Of a stretch of DNA of 64,000 nt, positions 1-9,156 are shown in pieces. Both the position numbers and the translations under genes were made by a program. This DNA comes from Curtobacterium sp. MMLR14_010 (lineage in GTDB: Bacteria; Actinomycetota; Actinomycetes; Actinomycetales; Microbacteriaceae), in NCBI RefSeq assembly GCF_001865015.1, contig NZ_MJGV01000101.1, forward strand, positions 87,971-151,970, written 5' to 3'. Position 1 is the stretch's first letter. Each line of letters opens with the position of its first letter. The notes under the pieces are model-generated. The model searched no databases. It saw only the letters and a program-made list of their open reading frames with translations, and was not told the origin of the DNA.

Positions 1-932
1 GCACCACGAAGGCCGCCAGCGGGCACGCCGCCCGGCTCCCGCTGTACGACGCCACGGCCGAGGCCGCGTCCTCCGTCGTCATCGACCGCTACTCCACGTC
101 CTTCGGGCTCGCGTCGCGCCTGCTCACGAAGGACACCCGCGAGCACATCAAGAACGTCTACGCCCTGGTCCGCGTCGCCGACGAGGTCGTGGACGGCCCG
201 GCAACCGAGGCAGGCCTCGACCCGGCGCTCGCCCGCACGGTGCTCGACGAGCTCGAGGTCGACACCGAGCGCGCGATGGAGCACGGCTTCTCGGTGAACC
301 CGGTGGTGCACGCGTTCGCCAGGACCGCCCGGACGACCGGCTTCGGCCCGGAGCTGACGAAGCCGTTCTTCGCGTCGATGCGGATGGACCTCGAGCAGAC
401 CGAGCACGACCAGGCCTCCTTCGACACGTACGTGTACGGCTCGGCCGAGGTCGTCGGCCTGATGTGCCTGCGCGCCTTCGTGTACCGCGCCGGCAGGCCG
501 ACGTTCGACGCCACCGTGCTCGTCGACGGGGCCAGGGCCCTCGGCGCCGCCTTCCAGAAGGTCAACTTCCTCCGCGACCTGCACGCCGACTTCGAGGTGC
601 TGGGCCGCTCGTACTTCCCGGGCGTCGACCTGCGCTCCTTCGACGAGGCCACCAAGACCCGCCTGGTCGACGACGTCCAGGCCGACCTCGACACGGCGGC
701 ACGCACGGTCCCGCTGCTCCCGAAGGACGCCCGCCAGGCCGTCGGCCTGGCCCACGCCCTGTTCCAGGAACTCAACGACCGGATCGCGGCCACCCCGGCC
801 GACCGGCTCATCACCACCCGAGTGCGCGTCCCGAACCCCGTCAAGGCGCGGCTCGCCGCGCAGGTGCTCGCCGGACGCGCGCCCATCACGTCGCGCAGGG
901 TGACCAGCCGACACACAGGAGGCCCAGCATGA
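1..932 (+). CDS. crtB: Phytoene synthase, 5' end cut by the window
   Basis: Condenses two geranylgeranyl diphosphates to phytoene, the first committed step of carotenoid synthesis. The reading frame enters at base 3 and only the first few residues are missing, because the family opening YSTSFGLASRLL appears about 30 residues in. The aspartate-rich substrate and Mg-binding motifs are visible as ADEVVDG and NFLRDLHADF. The stop overlaps the crtI start (ATGA), so the gene is translationally coupled to the rest of the crt operon. A GGPP synthase (crtE) is expected just upstream, outside the window. Confidence 0.95.
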   Translation, partial: TTKAASGHAARLPLYDATAEAASSVVIDRYSTSFGLASRLLTKDTREHIKNVYALVRVADEVVDGPATEAGLDPALARTVLDELEVDTERAMEHGFSVNPVVHAFARTARTTGFGPELTKPFFASMRMDLEQTEHDQASFDTYVYGSAEVVGLMCLRAFVYRAGRPTFDATVLVDGARALGAAFQKVNFLRDLHADFEVLGRSYFPGVDLRSFDEATKTRLVDDVQADLDTAARTVPLLPKDARQAVGLAHALFQELNDRIAATPADRLITTRVRVPNPVKARLAAQVLAGRAPITSRRVTSRHTGGPA

Positions 933-2599
933 GCCCGTCACGAGCCTCCCGTCCGGAGTCCACCCGCAAGGTCCCCGTGCGCCGCGCCGTCGTCATCGGC
1001 GGCGGCATCAGCGGACTCGCGTCCGCCGCGCTGCTCGCGCGGGACGGCTACGCCGTCACCGTGCTCGAGCAGCGCACCCAGCTCGGCGGCCGTGCCGGGA
1101 CGTGGGAGCAGGACGGCTTCCGGTTCGACACCGGGCCGAGCTGGTACCTCATGCCCGAGGTCTTCGACCACTTCTTCCAGCTGCTGGGCACGAGCGCCGA
1201 CGAGCAGCTCGACCTGGTGAAGCTCGACCCCGGTTACCGCGTCTACAGCGAGGGCTACGACGAGCCCATCGACCTGCGGGCCACGCGTGAGGACAACCTC
1301 GAGCTGTTCGAGTCGATCGAGCCCGGCGCCGGCAAGCGGATGGCGAAGTACCTCGACTCGGCCGCGGACACGTACCAGATGGCCGTGCGCCGGTTCCTCT
1401 ACGGCACGTTCCAGGACTTCCGGAAGCTCGCTGCCCCGGACGTGCTGCTCCGCATGGGCAAGCTCGCGCGACTGCTCCTCGAGCCGCTGTCGACCTTCGC
1501 CGAGACCGCCGTGCGGGACCGCCGCCTGTGGCAGGTGCTCGGCTACCCGGCCGTGTTCCTCGGCACGAGCCCGTACTCCGCGCCGAGCATGTACCACCTG
1601 ATGAGCCACCTCGACCTGGCCGACGGGGTGCTCTACCCGAAGGGCGGCATCACCGAGCTCATCTCCGCCGTCGAGCGGGTCGCCCGCGCCGAGGGCGCGC
1701 GGATCATCGCCGGGGCCAAGGTCGAGCGGATCCAGGTCGAGGACGGGCACGTCACCGGCGTCGTGCACCGCGACCGCGACGGCGTTCAGCACGTCGCGCC
1801 CGCGGACGTCGTCGTCAGTGCCGCCGACCTCCGCCACACCGAGATGCAGCTGCTCGACCGCGAGCACCGCACGCACGACGAGTCGCACTGGAAGAAGCGC
1901 GACCCCGGCCCTTCGGCGGTGCTCGTCTACCTCGGTGTCGACGGCCCCGTCCCCGGGCTGCTGCACCACACGCTCATGTTCACCGCGGACTGGAAGGCGA
2001 ACTTCGGCGCGGTGTTCGGCGACGACCGGCACGTGCCGGACCCCGCCTCGATCTACGTGTGCGCACCGTCGGAGACCGACCCGACCGTCGCCCCGCGCGG
2101 GTCGAGCAACCTGTTCATCCTGGTGCCGCTGCCGGCCGACGTCGGCATCGGCAAGGGCGGCATCGACGGCGCGGGCGACTACGAGGTCGAGCAGATCGCC
2201 GACCGTGCCATCGACGTCGTCGCCGAACGCTCGGGCGTCCCGGACCTCCGCGACCGCATCCGCGTGCGCCGGACGATCGGCCCGCGCGACTTCGCGGACG
2301 ACTACAACGCCTGGAGCGGTTCGATGCTCGGGCCGGCGCACACGCTGAAGCAGAGCGCCTTCTTCCGCGAGGGCAACACGTCGAAGAAGGTCGAGGGCCT
2401 GTACTACGCCGGTTCGTCGACCATCCCGGGCATCGGGCTGCCGATGTGCCTGATCTCCGCCGAGGTCCTGCTGAAGCGCATCCACGGCGACACGTCGACC
2501 GAGCCCCTGCCGACGCCGCTCGAGCGGTCCGCTGGTGCCCCGCCGCGGGTGACCACGGCGGCGTCGACGCGGACCCCCACGCCGACGGCTGCTGGGTGA
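929..2599 (+). CDS. crtI: Phytoene desaturase (CrtI family)
   Basis: FAD-dependent desaturase that converts phytoene to lycopene. It has 556 residues. The Rossmann dinucleotide-binding motif is GGGISG at residues 24-29, followed by VTVLEQ. The C-terminal CrtI signature GIGLPMCLISAEVLL is intact. The start at 929 is supported by AGGAGG at 917-922 and by the ATGA overlap with crtB. An in-frame extension further upstream is a shadow of crtB. The TGA stop shares its A with the crtYe ATG. Confidence 0.96.
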   Translation: MSPSRASRPESTRKVPVRRAVVIGGGISGLASAALLARDGYAVTVLEQRTQLGGRAGTWEQDGFRFDTGPSWYLMPEVFDHFFQLLGTSADEQLDLVKLDPGYRVYSEGYDEPIDLRATREDNLELFESIEPGAGKRMAKYLDSAADTYQMAVRRFLYGTFQDFRKLAAPDVLLRMGKLARLLLEPLSTFAETAVRDRRLWQVLGYPAVFLGTSPYSAPSMYHLMSHLDLADGVLYPKGGITELISAVERVARAEGARIIAGAKVERIQVEDGHVTGVVHRDRDGVQHVAPADVVVSAADLRHTEMQLLDREHRTHDESHWKKRDPGPSAVLVYLGVDGPVPGLLHHTLMFTADWKANFGAVFGDDRHVPDPASIYVCAPSETDPTVAPRGSSNLFILVPLPADVGIGKGGIDGAGDYEVEQIADRAIDVVAERSGVPDLRDRIRVRRTIGPRDFADDYNAWSGSMLGPAHTLKQSAFFREGNTSKKVEGLYYAGSSTIPGIGLPMCLISAEVLLKRIHGDTSTEPLPTPLERSAGAPPRVTTAASTRTPTPTAAG

Positions 2600-2934
2600 T
2601 GCACGGGCTCTACCTCCTCGGACTGCTGGTCTCCCTGACCGGCATGACCGTGCTCGATGCCCGGTACCGCTTGTTCTTCTGGCGGGCACCGTGGCGTGCG
2701 GCGGCGGTCATGGCGATCGGCGTCGTGTTCTTCCTCGTCTGGGACGTGCTCGGCGTCGCGCTCGGGATCTTCTTCATCGGGCCCACCCGGCTGCTGACCG
2801 GGGTGCTGCTCGCGCCGGACGTCCCGCTCGAGGAGCTCTTCTTCCTGCTGCTGCTCTGCTACACGACGATGAACCTGTTCGCTGCCGTCCGGCCGATCGT
2901 GGCGCGGGCGGCCGACCGTCGGAGCCGGTCGTGA
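2599..2934 (+). CDS. crtYe: Lycopene cyclase domain protein, subunit e (C50 carotenoid pathway)
   Basis: A small integral membrane protein of 111 residues with three hydrophobic segments and the family PxEE motif in DVPLEELFF. In C50 carotenoid producers, two such half-size subunits form a heterodimeric cyclase acting on the lycopene elongase product. The start ATG overlaps the crtI stop. The 3' end GTGA overlaps the next subunit. Whether the rings formed are beta, gamma or epsilon cannot be read from the sequence. Confidence 0.9.
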   Translation: MHGLYLLGLLVSLTGMTVLDARYRLFFWRAPWRAAAVMAIGVVFFLVWDVLGVALGIFFIGPTRLLTGVLLAPDVPLEELFFLLLLCYTTMNLFAAVRPIVARAADRRSRS

Positions 2935-3326
2935 CCGGGTCGGGCGTGTACGCGCTGCTCGCGGTGCCGTTCCTGGTCGTGGCCCTCGTGCTCGCGGTCG
3001 TCGCCGGCGTGGTGGCCGACCGCCGTGCCCCCACGCGCGAGCAGGCCGCCCGTCGTCGTCGGGCCACCCTCGTCACCGGCGTCGTCGCCGGGGTGGCGCT
3101 GCTCGTCATGACGATCGTCTTCAACAACGTCATCGTCACGCTGCGCATCGTCGCGTACGACCCGGCACGCATCACCGGGCTCCGGATCGGGGCGTTCCCC
3201 GTCGAGGACCTGGCCTACGCCCTCGGTGCCGTCCTGCTGCTCCCGTCCCTGTGGGTCCTGCTCGACCGCGACCGCCGCGACCAGCTCACGACCCGACCAC
3301 GTCCAGAACCGGAGGACCCGCGATGA
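2931..3326 (+). CDS. crtYf: Lycopene cyclase domain protein, subunit f
   Basis: Second half-size cyclase subunit (131 residues, GTG start overlapping the previous stop). It has hydrophobic segments near the N terminus, around residues 45-65, and near residues 95-120. The PVED motif matches the acidic motif of the family. A basic stretch (REQAARRRR) lies between segments. It is expected to act only together with CrtYe. The 3' end overlaps the elongase start as ATGA. Confidence 0.88.
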   Translation: MTGSGVYALLAVPFLVVALVLAVVAGVVADRRAPTREQAARRRRATLVTGVVAGVALLVMTIVFNNVIVTLRIVAYDPARITGLRIGAFPVEDLAYALGAVLLLPSLWVLLDRDRRDQLTTRPRPEPEDPR

Positions 3327-4249
3327 CGGCGACCCCAGCCTCCCGGCAGTCGACCCTGGGTGCACTGTTCGTGTCGTCCCGGCCGATCAGCTGGGTGAAC
3401 ACCGCGTACCCGTTCGCCGCCGCCTACCTGCTCGGCAGTGGCGTCGGCGTCGACGGCGGTGGCGGCTTCTCGCTCGTGGCGCTGCTCGTCGGCGTCGTGT
3501 ACTTCCTGGTGCCCTACAACCTGGCGATGTACGGCATCAACGACGTCTTCGACTACGAGTCCGACCTCGTCAACCCGCGGAAGGGCGGGGTCGAGGGCGC
3601 ACTGCTCGACAAGAGCGTGCACCGCACCACGCTGTGGGCCGTCGTCGTCACGAACGTGCCGTTCCTCGTCGCGCTCGTGCTGCTCGGCGGTGTCGGCGGC
3701 AACGGCCCGTGGTCGTGGCTCGTGCTGGCGATCAGCGTCTTCGCCGTGATCGCGTACTCGGCACCGGGGCTGCGGTTCAAGGAGAAGCCGTTCCTGGACT
3801 CGCTGACCTCGTCGACGCACTTCGTGTCCCCGGCGGTCTACGGCCTGGCGCTCGCCGGGCCGCACTGGACCGGGCAGCTCGTCGCCGTGTGCGTGGCGTT
3901 CTTCCTGTGGGGCGTCGCCTCGCACGCGTTCGGTGCCGTGCAGGACGTGCTCGCCGACCGGGCCGGGGGCATCGGCTCCGTGGCGACCGTCATCGGGGCG
4001 CGGGCCACCGTGCGGCTGGCGTTCGTGGCGTACCTCGTCGCGGGTGTCGCGCTGCTGTTCTCGGCGTTCCCGGGGCCCATCGCCGCCGTCGTGGTGATCC
4101 CGTACGCGCTCAACGTGCTGCCGTGGTGGAACGTCACCGACGCGGGCGCCGAGTCCGCGAACGCGGGGTGGAAGCGGTTCCTGTGGATCAACTACCTGGC
4201 GGGGTTCATCGTCACGATGGCGCTCATCGCGTACGCGTTCACGCACTGA
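3323..4249 (+). CDS. crtEb: Lycopene elongase / UbiA-type prenyltransferase
   Basis: Adds C5 prenyl units to both ends of lycopene, giving C50 carotenoids. It has 308 residues and is a polytopic membrane protein. The prenyl-diphosphate binding motif N73-D74-x-x-D77-x-x-x-D81 is intact. A second typical stretch is SAPGLRFKEKPFLDSL. The start at 3323 is chosen for GGAGG at 3311-3315 and the ATGA overlap; a longer in-frame start at 3251 would lie inside crtYf. It is the last gene of the crt operon. Confidence 0.93.
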   Translation: MTATPASRQSTLGALFVSSRPISWVNTAYPFAAAYLLGSGVGVDGGGGFSLVALLVGVVYFLVPYNLAMYGINDVFDYESDLVNPRKGGVEGALLDKSVHRTTLWAVVVTNVPFLVALVLLGGVGGNGPWSWLVLAISVFAVIAYSAPGLRFKEKPFLDSLTSSTHFVSPAVYGLALAGPHWTGQLVAVCVAFFLWGVASHAFGAVQDVLADRAGGIGSVATVIGARATVRLAFVAYLVAGVALLFSAFPGPIAAVVVIPYALNVLPWWNVTDAGAESANAGWKRFLWINYLAGFIVTMALIAYAFTH

Positions 4250-4329
4250 GAGCGCGGCGGGTTCCTGTCCCCGCCCGTCTGTCCCGCGGCGGAGGGCTGT
4301 TCCGCGCGTGGCCGGCCCGTTCCCGCGTA

Positions 4330-4417
4330 GCGAGTCGAATCGCGCGTAGGGGGTCGTTCGTTCCGACCTGCAACGCGCGATCCCGCTTCCCACCGCGGGC
4401 GTCATGGAAAGGAACGC
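4330..4417. repeat. Intergenic repeat, family B, copy 1
   Basis: The gap between crtEb and the next gene holds a segment clearly related to 23876-23963. Arms ATCGCGCGT (4339-4347) and ACGCGCGAT (4373-4381) form a hairpin, and a shared 3' flank reads CGCGGGCGTCATGG. The rest of the gap 4250-4526 shows no gene. Confidence 0.7.
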
Positions 4418-4526
4418 GCGCGCAATCGACCACCACGACGCGCTCCCGAGTCACCCCGTCGGCGGTCCCTGCCAGGATGGACGTGACGTCGAGGTCGGCG
4501 TCGCGTGAACACGAGGGAGTGCACAC

Positions 4527-5585
4527 ATGACGGTCCGCATCATCCACGTCGGTCTCGGAGGGTGGGGCGGCAGCTGGGCCCGCGTCGCGCTCCCCGCGGT
4601 GTCGGAGGTCGAGGTCGTCGGGATCGCCGACCCGAGTGCCCCCACGCTCGAGGCCGTGCGGAAGGACCTCGGCCTGCCGGAGTCCGCCGCGTTCCCGTCC
4701 CTGACCGCGGCGCTCGCCGGGGTCGATGCCGATGCCGTCGTGATCACGGCCCCGGCCGTCACGCACGTGCCACTCGCGCTCGAGGCCCTGGACGCCGGCA
4801 AGCACGTCCTGGTCGAGAAGCCCTTCGCCAACTCCGCGGACGAGGCCGCCGAGGCCGTGCACCGCGCCGAGGAACGCGGCCTCGTGCTGCAGGTCAGCCA
4901 GAACTACCGGTTCTACCCGGCGCCCCGCGTCACGAAGGACCTGCTCGCCGCGGGCACCGTCGGGGAGCTCTCCGCCATCAGCATCGACTTCCGCCAGTGG
5001 GACAACGACGCGGCGTTCGAGGACAACCCGCACTACCGGTTCCCGCACGCGATGATCAACGACATGGCGATCCACCACCTGGACCTGCTGCGGATGATCA
5101 CGGGGAAGGACGCCGTCCGGGTCTTCGCCAAGGCCACGTGGCCGTCGTTCAGCAAGTACCAGGACGAAGCCGTCGCCTCGATGCTCATCGAGATGGAGGA
5201 CGGTCTGGTCGTGAGCTACCGCGGCAGCTGGTTGAGCCGCGCCGCGCACACGCCGTGGGCGGGGGAGTGGAGCATCCAGGGCGAGGACGGCGAGATCCGG
5301 TTCACCAGCCGTGCCGGCGAACCCGGGGACGTCAGCGGCGACATCGTCAAGGTGAGGAAGGCCGGCGGCAGCACGGCCAGCGGTCCGACCGAGGAGTCCG
5401 TCGAGCTCCCCAAGGCCGAGCACCACGACCGACAGGGTGGGCTGCAGGCCTTCGCGCGGGCGGTCGAGGGTGGCCCGGCGCCGGAGACGAGCGGGCGGGA
5501 CAACCTCCGGAGCCTCGCGCTGATGGAGGCCGCGACGCGATCCGCCGCGTCCGGGCTGCCCGAGGACGTCGTCGTCCCCGACTGA
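4527..5585 (+). CDS. Gfo/Idh/MocA family oxidoreductase
   Basis: NAD(P)-dependent sugar or inositol dehydrogenase-type enzyme of 352 residues. The nucleotide-binding loop is GLGGWG at residues 9-14, and the family EKP motif is E97-K98-P99. The second half is the alpha/beta dimerisation and substrate domain (NDMAIHHLDLLRMI is typical). The exact substrate cannot be inferred. GAGGGAG precedes the ATG. It stands alone, convergent with the next gene. Its stop lies in an ACTG tetranucleotide repeat (5581-5598). Confidence 0.85.
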   Translation: MTVRIIHVGLGGWGGSWARVALPAVSEVEVVGIADPSAPTLEAVRKDLGLPESAAFPSLTAALAGVDADAVVITAPAVTHVPLALEALDAGKHVLVEKPFANSADEAAEAVHRAEERGLVLQVSQNYRFYPAPRVTKDLLAAGTVGELSAISIDFRQWDNDAAFEDNPHYRFPHAMINDMAIHHLDLLRMITGKDAVRVFAKATWPSFSKYQDEAVASMLIEMEDGLVVSYRGSWLSRAAHTPWAGEWSIQGEDGEIRFTSRAGEPGDVSGDIVKVRKAGGSTASGPTEESVELPKAEHHDRQGGLQAFARAVEGGPAPETSGRDNLRSLALMEAATRSAASGLPEDVVVPD

Positions 5586-5715
5586 CTGACTGACTGACGG
5601 GCGGGCCAGCGGCCAGTCGGCTTCGACTCGGAACGACAACCTCGCTGTCGCACGACGTCGACCTCGTCGCCCGGCCCGAACACCAGCACCGGGCAGACCA
5701 CCTGCACCCCGAGCG

Positions 5716-6456
5716 TCAGGCCGCCCCGGCCGCCCGCCGCGCCTGCGCCACCGCGCCCCGCACGCCCCACGACCACGCCGGCCCGTGCCCGGGCAGCACG
5801 TGCCGCGCCTCGGTGTCCTCGAGCCGCCCGAGCGACGCGATAGCCGTCTCCATGTCGGACGTCGCGGCCGGTGCCACCACCCGCGGCCCGATCCCGCCGG
5901 TGTACGGGTCGAAGGTCACCAGCGCGTCCCCGACGACCACGGCGTCCCGGTCGGCGAAGTGCAGCGCCACGTGTCCGTCGGTGTGCCCGGGCGTCTCGAT
6001 GATCCACGGGGACCCGGGCACCTCGGCGCGGGACTCGAGCGGCACGGTGTCCTCGATGCCGTCGACGGTGGCGGCTCCGGCGAGCAACATCCGGCCGAGC
6101 GGTGCGAGCCCGCCCGGGTGCGCGAGCACGAACCCGAACCGGTTCGTCTGCGGCTGGTACGAGTACGGGTGTGCCGCCAGGTCGCGGTCGCCCGGGTGCA
6201 CGAACACGGGCGTGCCCCACTCCCGGTGCGCCCGGGCGGCGGTGCCGACGTGGTCGAAGTGCCCGTGGGTGAGCAGGATGCCCTCGACCTGGTCGGGTGT
6301 GTACCCGAGGTCGTGCACGGCGAGCAGCAGGTGCGGCCACGACGCCGGGAGCCCCGCGTCGATGACGATCAGCTGGTCGCCGGTCTCGACGAGGTACTGG
6401 TTCGTGTGGGCGATCTCGAGCCGGTGGATGCCCTCGGCGACGTCTCGGTACAGCAT
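5716..6456 (-). CDS. MBL-fold metallo-hydrolase
   Basis: Binuclear-metal hydrolase of 246 residues with the signature H64-x-H66-x-D68-H69 (LTHGHFDHVG), a downstream GHTDGH, VVGDALV and a C-terminal PGHGP. This is glyoxalase II-like architecture; the substrate is unknown. I prefer the ATG at 6456 over an upstream in-frame GTG at 6507, because a -10-like TACCGT (minus strand, 6464-6469) lies 7 nt before this ATG, suggesting a leaderless transcript. Confidence 0.85.
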   Translation of the reverse strand: MLYRDVAEGIHRLEIAHTNQYLVETGDQLIVIDAGLPASWPHLLLAVHDLGYTPDQVEGILLTHGHFDHVGTAARAHREWGTPVFVHPGDRDLAAHPYSYQPQTNRFGFVLAHPGGLAPLGRMLLAGAATVDGIEDTVPLESRAEVPGSPWIIETPGHTDGHVALHFADRDAVVVGDALVTFDPYTGGIGPRVVAPAATSDMETAIASLGRLEDTEARHVLPGHGPAWSWGVRGAVAQARRAAGAA

Positions 6457-6554
6457 GCGCGGGACGGTAGACGCGTGACACTGGATGCACTGCCGGGGTG
6501 GTCGCACAACGCGGTCCTGGGGTGTCGAGGCCCGGAACCGTGTACGAACGACGT

Positions 6555-7049
6555 ATGGCGAACGACAGTCTCCCCGAGCTCGAGCTCGCGAACGTCCGCA
6601 CTCGCGAGCGGATCACCGACACGGTCGAGCGCATCAAGCACAAGGTCGACGTGCCCGCGCGCACCCGACTGGCCGTGGCGAAGACCCGGCAGCGCTGGCA
6701 CCGTGACCCGACCCCGCTCGTCGCTCTGGCGACGATCGCGGCAACCGGCGTGGTGGCCATCGTGGTCGGCACGCGCATCGGTCGCACCCCGGCCGGTCAC
6801 CTCGCAGCACCGCCCGCATCGACGGCGTTCACCGCGCTGCTGCCGTTCGGCGCGCGCGGCGGCGATGAGTCGGCACCCGGCCGCAAGGGGCGCAAGGCCC
6901 GGAGGGCCGGGCGGAAGGCACGCCAGGCGCAGCTCGAGCAGGACCCGGGCTACCAGCTCCGCACGAAGCAGCGCCGTCGTCTCGCCCCCGTGCAGGCGCA
7001 GGCCGCCAGGTACCGCAAGCAGGCCGCCAAGCGCGCGAAGAAGGGCTGA
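6555..7049 (+). CDS. DUF3618-like membrane-anchored protein
   Basis: A 164-residue protein. The N terminus is helical (RTRERITDTVERIKHKVD), followed by one transmembrane segment around residues 55-75 and a strongly basic Arg/Lys/Ala-rich tail. The layout resembles DUF3618 proteins that accompany YihY-type genes. It lies two bases upstream of the YihY gene, so the two are probably cotranscribed. The function is unknown. An in-frame start at 6498 is possible but the ATG at 6555 fits the family N terminus better. Confidence 0.65.
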   Translation: MANDSLPELELANVRTRERITDTVERIKHKVDVPARTRLAVAKTRQRWHRDPTPLVALATIAATGVVAIVVGTRIGRTPAGHLAAPPASTAFTALLPFGARGGDESAPGRKGRKARRAGRKARQAQLEQDPGYQLRTKQRRRLAPVQAQAARYRKQAAKRAKKG

Positions 7050-7051
7050 CC

Positions 7052-8083
7052 ATGGCACGCGAACAGCAGAAGCCGGACCCGGACGACTCCCGGAAGGCCG
7101 ACAGCCCCACCGACCTCAAGAAGCCCACGCTCGTCTACACGCTGAAGAAGACCCTGCGGGAGTTCTCCAGCGACCAGTGCACCGACCTCGCCGCGAGCCT
7201 GACGTACTACACGGTCCTCGCGCTGTTCCCCGGACTGCTCGCCGTCGTCTCGATCCTCGGCCTGGTGTCGAACCCGAAGGACACCGTCGACACGCTGCTG
7301 GAGATCATCCGCAACGTCGGGTCGGCGCAGGTCGCCGACCTGATCAAGGACCCCGTCGAGGGCCTGGTCCGTTCGCCCGCGGCACCGGTCACGTTCATCG
7401 TCGGTCTGCTCGGCGCCCTGTGGTCGGCCTCCGGGTACGTCGGTGCCTTCGGCCGGTCGATGAACCGCATCTACAACGTCCGCGAAGGGCGCCCGATCTG
7501 GAAGCTCCGCCCGACCATGCTCGGCGTCACGGTGACCACGGTCGTCCTGCTCGTCGTCGGCCTGCTGGCGCTCGTCTCCGGTCCGCTCGCCCGCAGCTTC
7601 GGCGACCTCATCGGCCTCGGCGACGCCGCAGCACTCGTGCTGTCCATCGTGCAGTGGCCGATCCTCCTGGTGATCGCCGTCCTGGTGATCGCGGTGCTCT
7701 ACTACTGGTCGCCGAACGTGAAGCAGCCGAAGTTCCGCTGGGTCAGCGGCGGGTCGATCGTCGCCCTGCTCATCTGGATCATCGCGAGCGTGGGCTTCGG
7801 GTTCTACGTCGGCAACTTCTCGAACTACAACGCCACGTACGGCTCCCTCGGTGGGGTCATCGTGTTCCTGCTGTGGATCTGGATCACGAACAACGCGCTG
7901 CTCTTCGGCGCCGAGTTCGACGCCGAGATCGAGCGGGGCCGCGAACTGCAGGCCGGCATCCGTGCCGAGGAGGACATCCAGCTCCCCGAGCGCGACACCC
8001 GCCAGATCGAGAAGCAGGACGAGAAGCGCGCCCAGGACGTCCTCGAGGGCATCCGGATCCGCCAGGGCGTCGACAACGACTGA
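7052..8083 (+). CDS. YihY/BrkB family inner-membrane protein
   Basis: A 343-residue polytopic membrane protein. After a hydrophilic start, the family opening (FSSDQCTDLAASLTYYTVLALFPGLLA) is recognisable, followed by about six membrane segments. The tail after residue 290 is charged and probably cytoplasmic. The old name ribonuclease BN is wrong for this family; its biochemical role is unsettled. It is preceded by AAGGG and ends just before a strong hairpin. Confidence 0.88.
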   Translation: MAREQQKPDPDDSRKADSPTDLKKPTLVYTLKKTLREFSSDQCTDLAASLTYYTVLALFPGLLAVVSILGLVSNPKDTVDTLLEIIRNVGSAQVADLIKDPVEGLVRSPAAPVTFIVGLLGALWSASGYVGAFGRSMNRIYNVREGRPIWKLRPTMLGVTVTTVVLLVVGLLALVSGPLARSFGDLIGLGDAAALVLSIVQWPILLVIAVLVIAVLYYWSPNVKQPKFRWVSGGSIVALLIWIIASVGFGFYVGNFSNYNATYGSLGGVIVFLLWIWITNNALLFGAEFDAEIERGRELQAGIRAEEDIQLPERDTRQIEKQDEKRAQDVLEGIRIRQGVDND

Positions 8084-8095
8084 CCTCTGAACGAA

Positions 8096-8133
8096 GACGA
8101 GGACGTGGGCGCCGTGGCGCCCACGTCCTCGTC
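8096..8133. terminator. Strong hairpin terminator after the YihY gene
   Basis: A perfect 18-bp inverted repeat (8096-8113 with 8116-8133) and a 2-nt loop. There is no clear T-run. It sits between convergent genes and probably stops both. Confidence 0.75.
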
Positions 8134-8136
8134 GTC

Positions 8137-8271
8137 TCAGTGGAGGAACGCGCCGATCAGGGCGGCGGCGACCGTGCCCACGACTCCGAGCGCGCCGGCA
8201 CCGATGGCGCCTGCGGCTCCGATGATGCCGGCACCGACTGCGCCGATGAGTCCGATGATGGCGACGAACAT
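8137..8271 (-). CDS. 44-residue hydrophobic glycine-zipper peptide
   Basis: The peptide starts MFVAIIGLIGAVGAG and continues almost entirely with Gly, Ala, Ile, Val and Leu; the end is AALIGAFLH. Glycines recur at 3-4 residue spacing (GxxxG), as in membrane-packing glycine zippers. A purine-rich GAAGGGAA lies 8 nt before the ATG. The longer in-frame reading to 8463 has no such support and overlaps the SDR start region. Possible roles are a membrane-active peptide, a leaderless bacteriocin-like peptide or a small membrane structural protein; none is proven. Confidence 0.6.
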   Translation of the reverse strand: MFVAIIGLIGAVGAGIIGAAGAIGAGALGVVGTVAAALIGAFLH

Positions 8272-8450
8272 GCTGGATTCCCTTCGATCTCCCGGCTCCT
8301 CGCGCTGCGGGGTGCCGGTCCGGTGCGCCGCTGACTGCCGCGCGGAGCCAGCGTGACATCCGACGTACCAGATGTCGAAGCCCGGATCGTCGCTACGCAC
8401 GATCCTGCATCGGCCGGGAGGCTCGCCACGGCGTCCGTAGGCTGGCCTGC

Positions 8451-9146
8451 GTGACGCAGACACAGCCTCCAGTCCGTCCGGTCGCCCTGGTGACCGGAGC
8501 CACCCGCGGCATCGGCCGCGCGATCGCGGCCGAACTCGGCCGCACCCACCACGTGCTCGTCGGGGGCCGCAGCGCCGACGCGGTCGCCGCCGTCGTCGCG
8601 GACCTGCCGAGCGCCGAGCCCTTCATCGGTGACCTGGGCGCCGGCGACCTGCCGGACCTGCCGGAACGGCTCGACGTCCTGGTGCACTCCGCCGGCGTCG
8701 AGCAGGGCACCCGGGTCGCGGACACCCCGCGCGCCACGTGGGAGGCCGTCTTCGCGACCAACGTCTTCGCGGTCGCCGAGTTGACGCGGCTGGCGCTGCC
8801 GGCGCTGCGCGCGTCGCGGGGCATCGTCGTGTCGATCAACTCCGGTTCGGGCTTCGTCTCGGGGCCGGGTGGCGGCGTCTACGGGGCGTCGAAGTTCGCG
8901 CTCCGGGCGTTCACCGACGCCCTGCGGGAAGAGGAGCGGGACGCCGGCGTGCGGGTGTCGAGCGTGCACCCGGGCCGGACGGACTCGGACATGCAGCGGC
9001 AGCTCGTGGCGAAGCTCGGCGAGGACTACGACACCGAGTACTACCTCGCCCCGTCCGACGTCGCCGATGCCGTGCGCACGGTCGTCGACCTGCCCGAGCG
9101 CGGCACCGTCGAGTCGCTGTCGATCCGTCCCAGCCGACGTCGCTGA
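8451..9146 (+). CDS. Short-chain dehydrogenase/reductase
   Basis: A 231-residue NAD(P)-dependent SDR. The cofactor motif TGATRGIG spans residues 15-22, the serine lies in SINSGSG, and the catalytic Y144-x-x-x-K148 is in YGASK. The sequence HPGRTDSDM follows, as in classical SDRs. The substrate is unknown. The GTG start has no Shine-Dalgarno sequence, but TAGGCT at 8438-8443 ends 7 nt upstream, consistent with leaderless transcription. Confidence 0.88.
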   Translation: MTQTQPPVRPVALVTGATRGIGRAIAAELGRTHHVLVGGRSADAVAAVVADLPSAEPFIGDLGAGDLPDLPERLDVLVHSAGVEQGTRVADTPRATWEAVFATNVFAVAELTRLALPALRASRGIVVSINSGSGFVSGPGGGVYGASKFALRAFTDALREEERDAGVRVSSVHPGRTDSDMQRQLVAKLGEDYDTEYYLAPSDVADAVRTVVDLPERGTVESLSIRPSRRR

Positions 9147-9156
9147 CATATCTGAA

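Noticed and set aside
938..2689. Open 583-residue minus-strand frame opposite crtI
   Set aside because: Arg/Gly/Val-rich composition without recognisable motifs; it mirrors the codon pattern of crtI on the other strand, as expected in high-GC DNA.
5581..5598. ACTG repeat as a regulatory or phase-variation tract
   Set aside because: It lies at the stop codon and changes would only affect the 3' end, so little functional effect is expected.
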